Shown here piece by piece: positions 31,094 through 43,500 of a stretch of DNA of 64,000 nt (its first letter is position 1; each line of letters starts with the position of its first letter). Source of the DNA: Nocardioides oceani (GTDB taxonomy: Bacteria; Actinomycetota; Actinomycetes; Propionibacteriales; Nocardioidaceae); assembly GCF_030412965.1 (NCBI RefSeq), contig NZ_JAUHJQ010000010.1:62001-126000 (forward strand), given 5' to 3'. A program made the position numbers and the translations under genes. The notes under the pieces were generated by a model. The model was not told where the DNA came from and searched no databases. It worked only from the letters and a program-made list of their open reading frames with translations.

Positions 31094-32086
31094 TCAGGCC
31101 CCGGGCACCTCGCCGGGCACCTCGCCGGGCACGTCACCGGGGAGCTCCTCGACGGGCACGCCGGGCGGTCGCGGACCGGTGTAGTCGGGACCGTACGCGC
31201 CGGGGGCCGGCCGCCGCTTCTTCAGCGGGGGCTTCTGCCCGGGGGCCATCCGGCGGGCGGTCACCAGGAACGCCGTGTGGCCGATCATCTTGTGGCCGGG
31301 CCGGACCGCGAGGCCCTCGACGTGCCAGTCGCGCACGAGCGACTCCCACGGCTGCGGCTCGGTGAACCCGCCGTGGAGGCGGACGGTCTCGACGAACCGC
31401 GAGAGCTGGGTGGTCGTGGCGACGTACGCGCACACGATGCCGCCGGGCACGAGCGCGTCCGCGGCCGCGTCGAGGCACTCCCAGGGGGCGAGCATGTCGA
31501 GGACGATCCGGTCGCACCGCTCCCCCGACGCCGGCAGCGCCTCGGCGAGGTCGCCGAGGGTCAGCTGCCAGGCCGGGTGGGTCCTGCCCTCCGGTGCGCC
31601 GAAGAACTGGGTGACGTTCTTGCGCGCGACCTCGGCGAACTCCTCGCGGCGCTCGTAGGAGGAGACCTTGCCGAACGGGCCGACGGCGCGCAGCAGCGAG
31701 CAGGTGAGTGCGCCGGAGCCGACGCCGGCCTCGACGACGTGCGCGCCCGGGAAGATGTCGGCCATCGCGACGATCTGGGCGGCGTCCTTGGGGTAGACCA
31801 CGGCCGCACCGCGGGGCATCGAGACGACGAACTCCGCGAGCAGCGGCCGGAAGACGAGGTACTCGCCGCCGGCCGAGGAGGTGACCGTGAAGCCCTCCTC
31901 GCGGCCGATCAGCTCGTCGTGCTCGAGGTGGCCCCGGTTGGAGAAGAAGCGCTTGCCGGGGACGAGCTCGAAGTTGTGGCGGCGGCCCTTCTGGTCGGTC
32001 AGGCGCACCCACTCCCCCTCGCGGAGGGGACCGCGGTGGACCCCCGACCAGGCGTCCGTGTTCACGTCGGGCAGGGCGTCGGGCAT
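31094..32086 (-). CDS. trmI: tRNA (adenine-58-N1)-methyltransferase
   Basis: 330 aa. Methylates A58 in the T-loop of tRNAs. N-terminal RRHNFELVPGKRFFSNRGHL and a SAM-binding core (VVEAGVGSGALTCSLLRAVG, VSSYERREEFAEVARKN, IVLDMLAPWE) match TrmI, which is always found near the proteasome genes in actinobacteria. The C-terminal ~30 residues are an unusual Pro/Gly/Glu/Val repeat (PGDVPGEVPGEVPGA) encoded by 12-bp tandem repeats. ATG 7 nt after TAGGGT. Confidence 0.94.
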   Translation of the reverse strand: MPDALPDVNTDAWSGVHRGPLREGEWVRLTDQKGRRHNFELVPGKRFFSNRGHLEHDELIGREEGFTVTSSAGGEYLVFRPLLAEFVVSMPRGAAVVYPKDAAQIVAMADIFPGAHVVEAGVGSGALTCSLLRAVGPFGKVSSYERREEFAEVARKNVTQFFGAPEGRTHPAWQLTLGDLAEALPASGERCDRIVLDMLAPWECLDAAADALVPGGIVCAYVATTTQLSRFVETVRLHGGFTEPQPWESLVRDWHVEGLAVRPGHKMIGHTAFLVTARRMAPGQKPPLKKRRPAPGAYGPDYTGPRPPGVPVEELPGDVPGEVPGEVPGA

Positions 32087-32093
32087 GCGCGAG

Positions 32094-32099
32094 ACCCTA
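32094..32099 (-). promoter_or_regulatory. Leaderless -10 box of trmI, formed by the upstream stop codon
   Basis: TAGGGT on the minus strand, 7 nt before the ATG at 32086. Its first three bases (32097-32099) are the TAG stop of the upstream peptidase gene. Confidence 0.6.
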
Positions 32100-33266
32100 G
32101 TCGGGGCTGCGGCGGAACGCGTGATCGACGTCGGCGGTCACGAGCACTCCGTAGACGCTGCCGTCGTCCTCGACGAGGAGGTACTCCGTCGCGGGGGTGC
32201 GGCCGAGCGCGCGGACGAGGTCCTCGCCGGCCAGGTCGACGGGCAGCCGCAGGCCCGGCTCGATCGTGCGGGCGACGGTGGAGGTCGCGACCCACGGGCG
32301 CCGGTCCTCTGGGGTGGCGAGCAGCGCTGCCTCGTTGACGACGCCGGTCGGGGCTCCGCCCGAGGAGACGGTGACCAGGCTGCCCGCCTGGGCCTCCTGC
32401 GCGCGGCGCACGGCCTCCGCGAGCGGGAGCTCCTCCGGCACGGCGAGCGCCCGCCGGGCGAGGTCGCGCGCGACGAGGTGGGGCAGCCTGCGGCGGACCC
32501 GGGCCGAGGTGATCGCCGCAGTGGCGCCGGACCACAGGAAGAGCGCGACGACGAAGGCGAGCAGGAAGTCCAGCAGCTCGGCCCGGACGCCGAGGACCGG
32601 CTCGAGGGCGAAGGGCCACAGCAGGACGAGCACGGCCGTCACCCGGCCGCCCCAGCCGGCGGCGATGGTGCCGCGGTGGGGGTCCTTCGTGGCGCCCCAC
32701 ACGGCGGCCTTGAGCACCCGGCCGCCGTCGAGGGGGAGGCCGGGGACGAGGTTGAGCACGCCCACGAGCAGGTTCGCGACCGCCAGGCCCTCCACCGCGA
32801 GCAGCAGCAGGCCGTCGGGGACGACGAACCACAGGCCGAACGCCGCGGCGCCGACCGCCAACGACGTCAGCGGGCCGACCACGGCGATGGCGAACTCCTG
32901 CCGGGGCTTGGTGGTCTCCGCCTCGATGGCGGTCATGCCGCCGAGGAAGTGCAGCGTGATGGAGCTGATCGGGTAGCCGTAGCGCTGGGCCATCACCGCG
33001 TGCGAGGCCTCGTGGAGCAGCACCGAGAGGTAGAGGACGACCGCGAAGGCCAGCCCGGCGACGTACTTCAATGCGCCGAGGCCCGGCTCGACCTGCTCCA
33101 CGCGCGGCGCGATGACCACGGCGATGAGCGCGGCGACGACGAACCACGAGGACGACACCAGGACGTCGGCGCCGGCGATCGTGCCGACCTTGAAGGTGCC
33201 GGGCGGACGCCGTGCGGGCGAGCGGTCGGAGGCCCGGCCGTCGCCGGGATGATCGGGGTCGGCCAC
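32097..33266 (-). CDS. M50-family site-2-type intramembrane metalloprotease
   Basis: 389 aa. Zinc motif HEASH at 85-89 within a membrane helix, and the second conserved segment LVPGLPLDGGRVLKA (about 177) with the third zinc-binding Asp. About six membrane segments. The C-terminal third (after ~265) resembles a CBS pair (ALAVPEELPLAEAVRRAQ, LLVEDDGSVYGVLVTADV), as in Rip3-type proteins. It cleaves membrane proteins such as anti-sigma factors; substrate unknown. GTG start 6 nt after TAGGCT. Confidence 0.92.
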   Translation of the reverse strand: MADPDHPGDGRASDRSPARRPPGTFKVGTIAGADVLVSSSWFVVAALIAVVIAPRVEQVEPGLGALKYVAGLAFAVVLYLSVLLHEASHAVMAQRYGYPISSITLHFLGGMTAIEAETTKPRQEFAIAVVGPLTSLAVGAAAFGLWFVVPDGLLLLAVEGLAVANLLVGVLNLVPGLPLDGGRVLKAAVWGATKDPHRGTIAAGWGGRVTAVLVLLWPFALEPVLGVRAELLDFLLAFVVALFLWSGATAAITSARVRRRLPHLVARDLARRALAVPEELPLAEAVRRAQEAQAGSLVTVSSGGAPTGVVNEAALLATPEDRRPWVATSTVARTIEPGLRLPVDLAGEDLVRALGRTPATEYLLVEDDGSVYGVLVTADVDHAFRRSPD

Positions 33267-33272
33267 GCCGGC

Positions 33273-33343
33273 AGCCTATCGGGGCGCTCCCACGGCCGGA
33301 CCCGCCGGAGGTGCGCACCGGTGTCGGCGGGCTGGCCTAGGGT
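33273..33343. promoter_or_regulatory. Divergent leaderless promoters: M50 protease (-) and RecB-like gene (+)
   Basis: TAGGCT (minus, 33273-33278) lies 6 nt before the protease GTG. TAGGGT (plus, 33338-33343) lies 7 nt before the RecB-like ATG at 33351. Confidence 0.55.
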
Positions 33344-33350
33344 CCTGCGC

Positions 33351-34232
33351 ATGAGCGTGCAGCAGGACGTGTCGCCGGCCCCTTCTCCGGCCCCCTCGCC
33401 GGCGGAGCGGGTCTCGACGCCCGTCGACGGGGTCGAGGTCCTCGGTGCCCTCTCCCCCAGCCGGGCCGGCGACTTCCTGACCTGCCCGCTGCTCTACCGG
33501 TTCCGCACCATCGACCGGCTCCCCGAGCCGCCGTCGCCCGAGCAGGTGCGCGGCACGGTCGTGCACAAGGTGCTCGAGGACCTCTTCGACCTGCCCGCGG
33601 TCGAGCGGACGCCCGAGCAGGCCCGGGCGATGCTGCAGCCGGTCTGGGAGCGGCTCAGCGCCGAGGAGCCGGACGTCGCCGCGATGTTCGGCGACGACGA
33701 CCCGGCGACCGCCGCCTGGCTCGCCACCTGCGCGACCGTCCTGGAGCGCTACTTCACCCTCGAGGACCCCAGCCGGCTCGAGCCGGCCGAGCGCGAGCTG
33801 TACGTCGAGAGCCTGCTCGACTCGCGCCTGCTGCTCCGCGGCTTCGTCGACCGGGTCGACGTGGCCCCGGACGGCTCGATCCGCATCGTCGACTACAAGA
33901 CCGGCCGCGCGCCGGCGGCCGGGTTCGAGGCCCGGGCGCTGTTCCAGATGAAGTTCTACGCCCTGGTCGTCTGGCGGACCCGCGGGATCGTCCCGGCGGT
34001 GCTGCAGCTGGTCTACCTGGGCAACGGCGAGATCCTGCGGTACCGCCCCGACGAGCAGGACCTGCTGGCCACCGAGCGGAAGGTCGAGGCGGTCTGGCGG
34101 GCGATCCGCTCGGCCGAGGAGAGCGGTGACTGGCGCCCGCGGCGCAGCCGGCTGTGCGACTGGTGCCGCCACCAGTCGCTGTGCCCGGAGTTCGGCGGCA
34201 CTCCCCCGCCGCTGCCGACGGCCGCGGACTGA
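33351..34232 (+). CDS. RecB/Cas4-like PD-(D/E)XK nuclease
   Basis: 293 aa. The order is LSPSRAGDFLTCPLLYRFR (about 35), GTVVHKVLEDLFD (about 70), GFVDRVDVAPDGSIRIVDYKTGR (about 165, the metal-binding D and DxK catalytic core) and a C-terminal CDWCRHQSLCPEF. Four cysteines (one N-terminal, three C-terminal) suggest a [4Fe-4S] cluster as in AddB/Cas4 proteins. Probably a DNA repair nuclease. No CRISPR array is nearby. The N-terminus has a Pro/Ser/Ala repeat of no clear role. Confidence 0.88.
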   Translation: MSVQQDVSPAPSPAPSPAERVSTPVDGVEVLGALSPSRAGDFLTCPLLYRFRTIDRLPEPPSPEQVRGTVVHKVLEDLFDLPAVERTPEQARAMLQPVWERLSAEEPDVAAMFGDDDPATAAWLATCATVLERYFTLEDPSRLEPAERELYVESLLDSRLLLRGFVDRVDVAPDGSIRIVDYKTGRAPAAGFEARALFQMKFYALVVWRTRGIVPAVLQLVYLGNGEILRYRPDEQDLLATERKVEAVWRAIRSAEESGDWRPRRSRLCDWCRHQSLCPEFGGTPPPLPTAAD

Positions 34233-34255
34233 CCCGCACACGGCGACGAGCCGGG

Positions 34256-34882
34256 TCAGAGGCCGTTGCGCTCCGCCCACAGCGCCGCCTGGGTGCGGTC
34301 GGCGACGCCGATCCGCGCGAACGCGGAGGTGAGGTGGGCCTTGACGGTGCGCTCGCTGATGTCGAGCCGTCGGGCGATCTGCTTGTTGGCCAGGCCCTCG
34401 CGGACCAGGCCGAGCACCTCGGTCTCGCGGCTCGTCAGCTGGACCTGCGGCGCCCCGGACCGTACGCCGAGCAGCGTGCGCGCCGCGCGGGGGTGGATCG
34501 GTGACTCCCCGCGGCTCACGGCGCGGATCCCGGCGAGCACGTCGTCGGGGTCGGCGTCCTTGAGCAGGTAGCCGACCGCCCCCGCGTCCAGCGCACCGAC
34601 GATCCGCTCGCTGTCGGAGTAGGAGGTCAGGACCAGCACGTCGGCGGCCAGTCCGGCGGCCTTGATGTTGCGGGTGGCGGTGACGCCGTCGACGCCCGGC
34701 ATCTGGAGGTCCATGAGGACCACGTCGGGCTGGACGTCGCGCACGACCGCGAGCGCCTGCTCGCCGTTCTCGGCCTGGCCGACGACCTCGATGTCGCCGG
34801 TGCCGGCCAGCAGCTGGGCCAGCCCGGCCCGGATGACGGCGTGGTCGTCGACGAGGACCACCCGGATCGGTGTGCTGCTCAC
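34256..34882 (-). CDS. NarL/LuxR-type response regulator
   Basis: 208 aa: receiver domain with VLVDDHAVIRAG and phosphoacceptor Asp58 (VLMDLQMPGVDG), Thr/Lys switch residues (VLTSYSDS, GYLLKDA), and a LuxR HTH (LTSRETEVLGLVREGLANKQIARRLDISERTVKAH split over residues ~145-185). GTG start overlaps the kinase stop, giving one operon. It is likely to bind inverted repeats; palindromes lie in the nearby 36700-36801 region. Confidence 0.95.
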   Translation of the reverse strand: MSSTPIRVVLVDDHAVIRAGLAQLLAGTGDIEVVGQAENGEQALAVVRDVQPDVVLMDLQMPGVDGVTATRNIKAAGLAADVLVLTSYSDSERIVGALDAGAVGYLLKDADPDDVLAGIRAVSRGESPIHPRAARTLLGVRSGAPQVQLTSRETEVLGLVREGLANKQIARRLDISERTVKAHLTSAFARIGVADRTQAALWAERNGL

Positions 34883-36180
34883 TGCCTCGCGACCTCCATC
34901 CGCACGGTGGTGCCCTCGCCGGGCGCCGAGATCACGTCGATCTCGCCGCCGATGTCCTTGACCAGGCTGCGCAGGCCCTTGAGACCGTAGCGGTCGGGGT
35001 CGGAGACCGACGGGTCGAAGCCGATCCCGTCGTCGACCACCTCCAGCCGCAGCCGGTCCCCCACGCCCTGCACCGTCACCGCGACGGTGCTGGCGCCGGA
35101 GTGGCGCAGCGCGTTGCGGACCGCCTCCTGGGCGACCCGCCAGACCAGCGCGACCGCGGCGTCGGAGTCGCCGTCCAGGCCGCTGACGCTGACCGAGGCC
35201 TGGATGCCGGCGTTGACCGCGGGCGCGATCAGGTCGTTCAGGGCCGGCTCCAGGCCGTCGGCGTGCAGGTCGGGCGGGTGGATCTCGGCCAGCAGCGAGC
35301 GCAGCGCGCGCAGGCTGTCGCGCAGGGAGTCCCCGGCGGTGTCGAGCGTCTCGCGCGCCGGCGTGGGCACGGCCGGGTCCCGGGCGAGCGCCGTGAGCGA
35401 GAACGTCGTGCCGGCGATGTCCTGGACCACGCCGTCGTGGAGGTCGCGCGCGATGCGGCGCCGCTCGGCGTCCGAGGCGTCGACGGTGGACACCAGGAGC
35501 CGCTCGCGCTCCTCACCGGCACGGGTCAGCCGGCGGGTGAGCAGCCAGAGGATCGGCGTGACCACGAGGAGGAGGCCCGCCAGCGAGCCGATCGTGATCC
35601 AGCGGAACGGCGAGAGGATCTCCTGACGGCGTTCCTGGATGCGGTCGAGGGAGTAGTAGACCTCGAAGAGCAGCACCTGGCCGCGGACGCTGATGGGCGT
35701 GTAGACGCGCACCAGGGGGCGGCCCTGATCCCGCTTCGCGCTCGCCGGGTCCTGCCGCGACACCATCGCGTACCCCGTGCCGCCGGCCTGCAGGACTCGC
35801 CGCTGGTCCGCGCTGAGCTGGTAGGTCACACCCGCCAGGTCGGGGCGGTTGGCGTAGAGGAGGAACCCGTCGGAGAGCCAGATGTTGAGGCGGACGGCCT
35901 GCGGGTTCTCGACGAGGACGATGCGCCTCATGGTCCGGTTGGCGCGGAACGTGAACCGGTCGACCGCTCCGGGCTTCCGGTCGAACAGCCGCTCGCTGAC
36001 CACACGGAGCTGGGGGCGGACCACCGAGCGGGCGAGCACCTCGGTGGTGTTGCGGGCCTCGGCCACCGCCTCCGCCTCGGCGACGTCCTCGGCGATGGCG
36101 TTGGTCGAGATGATGATCACCGCCATCGTCACGACGGCGAGGAGCACGAACTGCACGACCGGGCTGCGCAGGAGTCGCAC
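34879..36180 (-). CDS. Membrane histidine kinase, NarX/DesK-like (HisKA_3)
   Basis: 433 aa. Membrane helices at about 7-27 and 196-215 bound a ~165-residue extracytoplasmic sensor with a Cache-like or single PAS-like appearance (RLNIWLSDGFLLYANRPDLA). HisKA_3 dimerisation motif RRRIARDLHDGVVQD with phospho-His248, then HATPase (AVRNALRHSGA, VVDDGIGFDP, GLKGLRSLVKDIGG). Partner of the downstream NarL-type regulator. The signal sensed is unknown. Confidence 0.94.
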   Translation of the reverse strand: MRLLRSPVVQFVLLAVVTMAVIIISTNAIAEDVAEAEAVAEARNTTEVLARSVVRPQLRVVSERLFDRKPGAVDRFTFRANRTMRRIVLVENPQAVRLNIWLSDGFLLYANRPDLAGVTYQLSADQRRVLQAGGTGYAMVSRQDPASAKRDQGRPLVRVYTPISVRGQVLLFEVYYSLDRIQERRQEILSPFRWITIGSLAGLLLVVTPILWLLTRRLTRAGEERERLLVSTVDASDAERRRIARDLHDGVVQDIAGTTFSLTALARDPAVPTPARETLDTAGDSLRDSLRALRSLLAEIHPPDLHADGLEPALNDLIAPAVNAGIQASVSVSGLDGDSDAAVALVWRVAQEAVRNALRHSGASTVAVTVQGVGDRLRLEVVDDGIGFDPSVSDPDRYGLKGLRSLVKDIGGEIDVISAPGEGTTVRMEVARQ

Positions 36181-36246
36181 ACCATTCCCTCTCGTCCGGA
36201 CGCACGCTTCGGCGCCGGAGCCCAGGATAGGGAGGCGCAGCGTGCG

Positions 36247-36699
36247 TCAGACGTTCTTGGTGAGCTTGCAGACCTCGCCGGTGCTGGTGTTCTCGGCGCG
36301 GAAGAAGACCTCGTCGGTGCCGGCGAGGTCCGCCATGAACCGCACGACCCGCAGGGAACGGTCGGCGTCCTTGGCCTTGACCTCGCCCATGTAGGAGAAG
36401 TCGCCGTTGTGCTTGAACTTCCAGGCCCAGACGTCCTCGTCGGAGCTCCACACGACGCCGACGACCTCGAGCTCACCGTTCGACATGACGGTGACGCGGA
36501 TCTTGGCGGTGCTCGCGCCCTCGCAGTCCTTGATGGCGAGGACCGGGTCCTTCTTCGCGACGACCGGGTTGTCCACCTGGCTCGAGGGCGGTGCGCCCTC
36601 CGCAGTCCCGCCATCACTCGCCACCGCCGGGGCGGGGACGAGGGCCGCTGCGCTCAAGACCATGCCGAGCACGATGGCGGGACTGCGTCGGACGAACAT
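36247..36699 (-). CDS. Secreted hypothetical protein
   Basis: 150 aa. Signal peptide about residues 1-27 (FVRRSPAIVLGMVLSAAALV, cleavage after AVA before SDGG). The mature part is about 120 aa with two cysteines (IKDCEGA and GEVCKL) that could form a disulphide, and beta-rich sequence such as IRVTVMSNGELEVVGVVW. AGGAGAGG lies 5 nt before the ATG. It precedes a sensor kinase gene on the same strand (66 bp gap) and could be the kinase's extracellular partner, which is inference. No family recognised. Confidence 0.75.
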   Translation of the reverse strand: MFVRRSPAIVLGMVLSAAALVPAPAVASDGGTAEGAPPSSQVDNPVVAKKDPVLAIKDCEGASTAKIRVTVMSNGELEVVGVVWSSDEDVWAWKFKHNGDFSYMGEVKAKDADRSLRVVRFMADLAGTDEVFFRAENTSTGEVCKLTKNV

Positions 36700-36731
36700 G
36701 TGGACCTCTCCTGGTGGTGCCTCGAACACCA

Positions 36732-36749
36732 GGTGCCCGAGTGGGCACC
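36732..36749. promoter_or_regulatory. Perfect inverted repeat upstream of the secreted-protein gene
   Basis: GGTGCCC (36732-36738) and GGGCACC (36743-36749) around GAGT, with outer CCAGG/CCTGG flanks. It lies 33 bp upstream of the ATG at 36699. Candidate operator. Confidence 0.45.
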
Positions 36750-36787
36750 ATCCTGGCGTGGGCGGCGGGCAGGCCGCCATTGCCCGG

Positions 36788-36801
36788 GGGTACTAGTACC
36801 C
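36788..36801. promoter_or_regulatory. 14-bp perfect palindrome overlapping the HAD gene stop
   Basis: GGGTACTAGTACCC. It includes the TAG stop of the HAD gene (36793-36795) and lies about 90 bp upstream of the secreted-protein/two-component genes. The form suits a NarL-type regulator site or a simple terminator stem. Confidence 0.45.
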
Positions 36802-37490
36802 GCCGGCGCCGGGGACGGCACCCTCGCGACGGGTGCGCGTGGCCGACCAGACCTCCGCGAGGTCCAGCCCGGCGAGGGAGTCGGCGAAGGTCCGCGCGGG
36901 TCCGGGCGGCACCTCGACGTGGTTGGGGACGACCAGCACCTCGCACCCCGCGGCCTCCGCCGAGCTGGCGCCGGTCGCGGAGTCCTCGACAGCGAGGCAG
37001 TCGGCGGGGTCGACGCCGAGCCGCTCGGCCGCGGTGAGGTACGGCTCGGGGTGCGGCTTCCCGTGCGTCACGTGGTCGCCGGTGACGACCGTGGAGAACG
37101 TCCCCGGCGGCAGCTGCTCGAGGATGGGCTCGACGAACCGCGTCCACGACATCGTCACCAGCGCGCAGGGCACGCCGGCCCCGGCCAGGGCGACGAGCTG
37201 CTCCCGCGCACCGGCGCACCACGGCACGCTGCGGCGTACCCGCTCCACGACGCCGTCGAGCAGCAGCTCGACGATCTCCTCCGGCGGGAGCTCGAGCGGC
37301 ATGTGCTCGCGGATGTAGCGCGCCGAGACCATCAGGTCGTTGCCGACCAGCGACAGCGCGTGCGCCTCGGACCAGGTGCCGCCGAAGCGCTCGGCGAGCG
37401 CGAACTCGGTCTCGATCCAGTACGGCTCGGTGTCGACGAGCGTGCCGTCCATGTCCCACAGCACCGCCGCGGGACCGGTCGTCGTCGCCA

Positions 37491-37491
<1 letters not shown>
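36793..37491 (-). CDS. HAD-family phosphatase (beta-phosphoglucomutase-like)
   Basis: 232 aa. HAD motif I WDMDGTLVDTEPYW (about 12-25), motif II ALVTMSW (about 112), motif III Lys in THGKPHPEPYLTAAERLG (about 145) and motif IV VEDSATGASSAEAAG (about 165). A helical cap follows motif I. Hydrolyses a phosphorylated small molecule; substrate unknown. The ATG at 37491 overlaps the metH stop by one base, so it may be co-translated with methionine synthase. Confidence 0.9.
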
Positions 37492-41228
<3,737 letters not shown>

Positions 41229-41255
41229 GCCTGCTCCTTCCGGGCGGGTGGCTCC

Positions 41256-41261
41256 AGCGTA
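41256..41261 (-). promoter_or_regulatory. -10 box of metH
   Basis: TACGCT on the minus strand, 27 nt before the GTG at 41228; the short leader carries the GGAAGGAG ribosome site (41234-41241). Confidence 0.45.
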
Positions 41262-41340
41262 GGAAGAGCGTCCGGGTGCTGGACAGGGTTCTCAGATCGT
41301 GGCACCGGGCGTCGTGCCCGGCGAAATCCCGGGCCGTGAC

Positions 41341-41346
41341 TACGCT
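41341..41346 (+). promoter_or_regulatory. Leaderless -10 box of the PAC2 gene
   Basis: TACGCT, 6 nt before the GTG at 41353. This box selects that GTG over a longer open frame. Confidence 0.55.
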
Positions 41347-41352
41347 GGTGAG

Positions 41353-42216
41353 GTGATCGAGATCGATGACCTGCCCGACCTGGTGGACCCCGTGGTCATC
41401 GCGGCCTTCGAGGGCTGGAACGACGCCGCCGACGCGGCCTCCTCCGTGGTCGACCACCTCATGGACGTGTGGAACGCGCGCGTCGTGGGCGCCATCGACC
41501 CCGAGGAGTTCTACGACTTCCAGGTCAACCGCCCGGTCGTGGGCACCGACGAGCTCGGGCACCGACGCATCACCTGGCCGACCACCCGGATCGCGGTGGC
41601 CTCTCCCCCGGACCTCGACCGCGACGTGATCCTCGTGCGCGGCATCGAGCCGAACATGCGGTGGCGCCAGTTCTGCGCCGAGCTGCTCGCCGCCTGCGAC
41701 GACCTCGGCGGCGAGCTGGTCGTCACCCTCGGCGCGCTGCTCGCCGACACCCCGCACACCCGCCCGATCCCCGTCACCGGGACGGCCACCGAGCCGGACC
41801 TGGTGGACCGGCTGAAGCTGGAGCAGTCGACCTACGAGGGTCCGACCGGCATCGTCGGGGTCTTCCAGGACGCCTGCGTCCGGCTCGACATCCCGGCGGT
41901 GTCGTACTGGGCCGCCGTCCCGCACTACGTCGCCCAGCCGCCGTGCCCGAAGGCGACGCTCGCGCTCATCGGCCAGCTCGAGGACCTCCTCGAGGTCTCG
42001 ATCCCCCTCGGCGACCTGCCCGAGGACGCCCGGGCCTGGGAGCGCGGCGTCGACGAGCTCGCGGAAGAGGACGAGGACGTCGCCGACTACGTGCGCGCGC
42101 TCGAGGAGACCCGCGACACCACCGACCTGCCCGAGGCGTCCGGCGAGGCCATCGCCCGGGAGTTCGAGCGCTACCTCAAGCGGCGCGGCGACGAGTCCGG
42201 CGGAGGGGCCGGCTAG
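41353..42216 (+). CDS. PAC2-family protein
   Basis: 287 aa. Starts IEIDDLPDLVDPVVIAAFEGWNDA and contains LGALLADTPHTRPIPVTGTA (about 133) and SYWAAVPHYVA (about 183), features of the PAC2/COG2047 family named for eukaryotic proteasome assembly chaperone 2. In actinobacteria these proteins are uncharacterised; a proteasome role is only suggested by the name and by the proteasome cluster 14 kb away. Acidic C-terminus. It converges with mshC, 9 bp apart. Confidence 0.85.
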   Translation: MIEIDDLPDLVDPVVIAAFEGWNDAADAASSVVDHLMDVWNARVVGAIDPEEFYDFQVNRPVVGTDELGHRRITWPTTRIAVASPPDLDRDVILVRGIEPNMRWRQFCAELLAACDDLGGELVVTLGALLADTPHTRPIPVTGTATEPDLVDRLKLEQSTYEGPTGIVGVFQDACVRLDIPAVSYWAAVPHYVAQPPCPKATLALIGQLEDLLEVSIPLGDLPEDARAWERGVDELAEEDEDVADYVRALEETRDTTDLPEASGEAIAREFERYLKRRGDESGGGAG

Positions 42217-42225
42217 GTCCTCGGC

Positions 42226-43464
42226 TCAGACGGCGAGGCCGAGCGCGGCGTCGAGGACGGCGAGCACGGCGACGCCGGCGTCGGCGTCGCTCGTGTCCGC
42301 CAGCCCGTCGGTGCCGAGGGTGGCGCGCACCCAGCGGTCGACGGCGGCGACGGCGCGCGGGGCGTCGAGGTCGGTGGCGAGCGCCTCGAGCACCTCGGCG
42401 ACGACCGGGGCGGCGGGCGCACCAGCGCCGAGGGCCAGCGCGCGACGCCAGTCGGCGAGGGTGTCGACGGCGTCCCAGAGCTCGGCGTCGGTCCACTCCC
42501 AGTCGGCGCGGTAGTGGTGGCGCAGCAGCGCGAGCCGGATCGCCATCGGGTCGACGTCGCTGTTGCGCAGGGCCGAGACGAAGACCAGGTTGCCGCGCGA
42601 CTTCGACATCTTCTCGCCGTCGTAGGCGACCATGCCCGCGTGGACGTAGGTCTGCGCGAACGGCGTGCCCGGCTCGGCGACCTGGGCGTGCCCGGCGCAC
42701 ATCTCGTGGTGCGGGAAGACGAGGTCGCTGCCGCCGCCCTGCACGTCGAACGCGCCGCCGAGGTGCTCCAGCGCGATCGCGGTGCACTCGACGTGCCAGC
42801 CGGGCCGCCCGGGGCCGAACTGGCTGGGCCAGGACGGCTCGCCCTCGCGCTCGCCGCGCCACACGACGCAGTCGAGCGGGTCCTTCTTGCCGGCGCGGTC
42901 GACGTCGCCGCCGCGCTCGGGGTAGATCCGCAGCATCGTCTCGCGGTCCCAGCCCGACTCCTCGCCGAACGCCGGGTCGGCGGTCACCGACATGTAGAGG
43001 TCGTCCTCGACGCGGTAGACCGCACCTGCGGCCTGCAGCCGCTCGACGAGGTCGAGGACCAACGGGATCGACTCCACCGCGCCGATGTAGTGGTCGGGCG
43101 CGAGCACCCGCAGCGCGGTCATGTCCTGGCGGAACAGCTCGGTCTCGCGCTCGGCGAGCTCGGTCCAGTCCGTGCCGACCTTGGTCGCGCGCTCGAGCAG
43201 CGGGTCGTCGACGTCGGTGACGTTCTGCACGTAGCGGACCTCGTGGCCCGCGTTGCGCCACGCCCGGTTGAGCAGGTCGAAGCCGACGTACGTCGCCGCG
43301 TGGCCCAGGTGCGTGGCGTCGTAGGGCGTGATGCCGCAGACGTACATGCGGGCGGGGCCGTCGGGGGTGGTCGTGACGAGGGCGCCGGTGGCGGTGTCGT
43401 GGACCGCGACCTCCGGACCCGTGACGGGGAGGGCGGGGATCTCCGGGGACGTCCAGGCGCGCAT
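42226..43464 (-). CDS. mshC: L-cysteine:GlcN-Ins ligase MshC (mycothiol biosynthesis)
   Basis: 412 aa. ATP-dependent ligation of cysteine to glucosaminyl-inositol, the penultimate mycothiol step. It is a class I CysRS relative: zinc Cys43 in YVCGITPYDATHLGHAAT (HIGH-like HLGH 52-55), WHVECTAIA, PHHEMC and KMSKS at 285-289. The N-terminal RAWTSPEIPALPVTGPEV and absence of a long tRNA-binding C-terminal domain distinguish MshC from CysS. ATG 7 nt after TAGGCT. Confidence 0.95.
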   Translation of the reverse strand: MRAWTSPEIPALPVTGPEVAVHDTATGALVTTTPDGPARMYVCGITPYDATHLGHAATYVGFDLLNRAWRNAGHEVRYVQNVTDVDDPLLERATKVGTDWTELAERETELFRQDMTALRVLAPDHYIGAVESIPLVLDLVERLQAAGAVYRVEDDLYMSVTADPAFGEESGWDRETMLRIYPERGGDVDRAGKKDPLDCVVWRGEREGEPSWPSQFGPGRPGWHVECTAIALEHLGGAFDVQGGGSDLVFPHHEMCAGHAQVAEPGTPFAQTYVHAGMVAYDGEKMSKSRGNLVFVSALRNSDVDPMAIRLALLRHHYRADWEWTDAELWDAVDTLADWRRALALGAGAPAAPVVAEVLEALATDLDAPRAVAAVDRWVRATLGTDGLADTSDADAGVAVLAVLDAALGLAV

Positions 43465-43471
43465 GGCCCGC

Positions 43472-43477
43472 AGCCTA
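43472..43477 (-). promoter_or_regulatory. Leaderless -10 box of mshC
   Basis: TAGGCT on the minus strand, 7 nt before the ATG at 43464, in the 36-bp gap after the SCO1664-family gene. Confidence 0.55.
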
Positions 43478-43500
43478 ACGACCCCGGCGCACCGGTCCGG

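Noticed and set aside
41229..41352. Cobalamin or SAM riboswitch upstream of metH
   Set aside because: The -10 box lies only 27 nt before the start codon, and the whole gap to the divergent PAC2 start is 124 bp; no B12-box-like or SAM-box structure is visible.
42226..43464. Cysteinyl-tRNA synthetase (CysS)
   Set aside because: The N-terminal RAWTSPEIPALPVTGPEV block, the shorter C-terminus and the SCO1664/DUF3090 neighbours indicate MshC.
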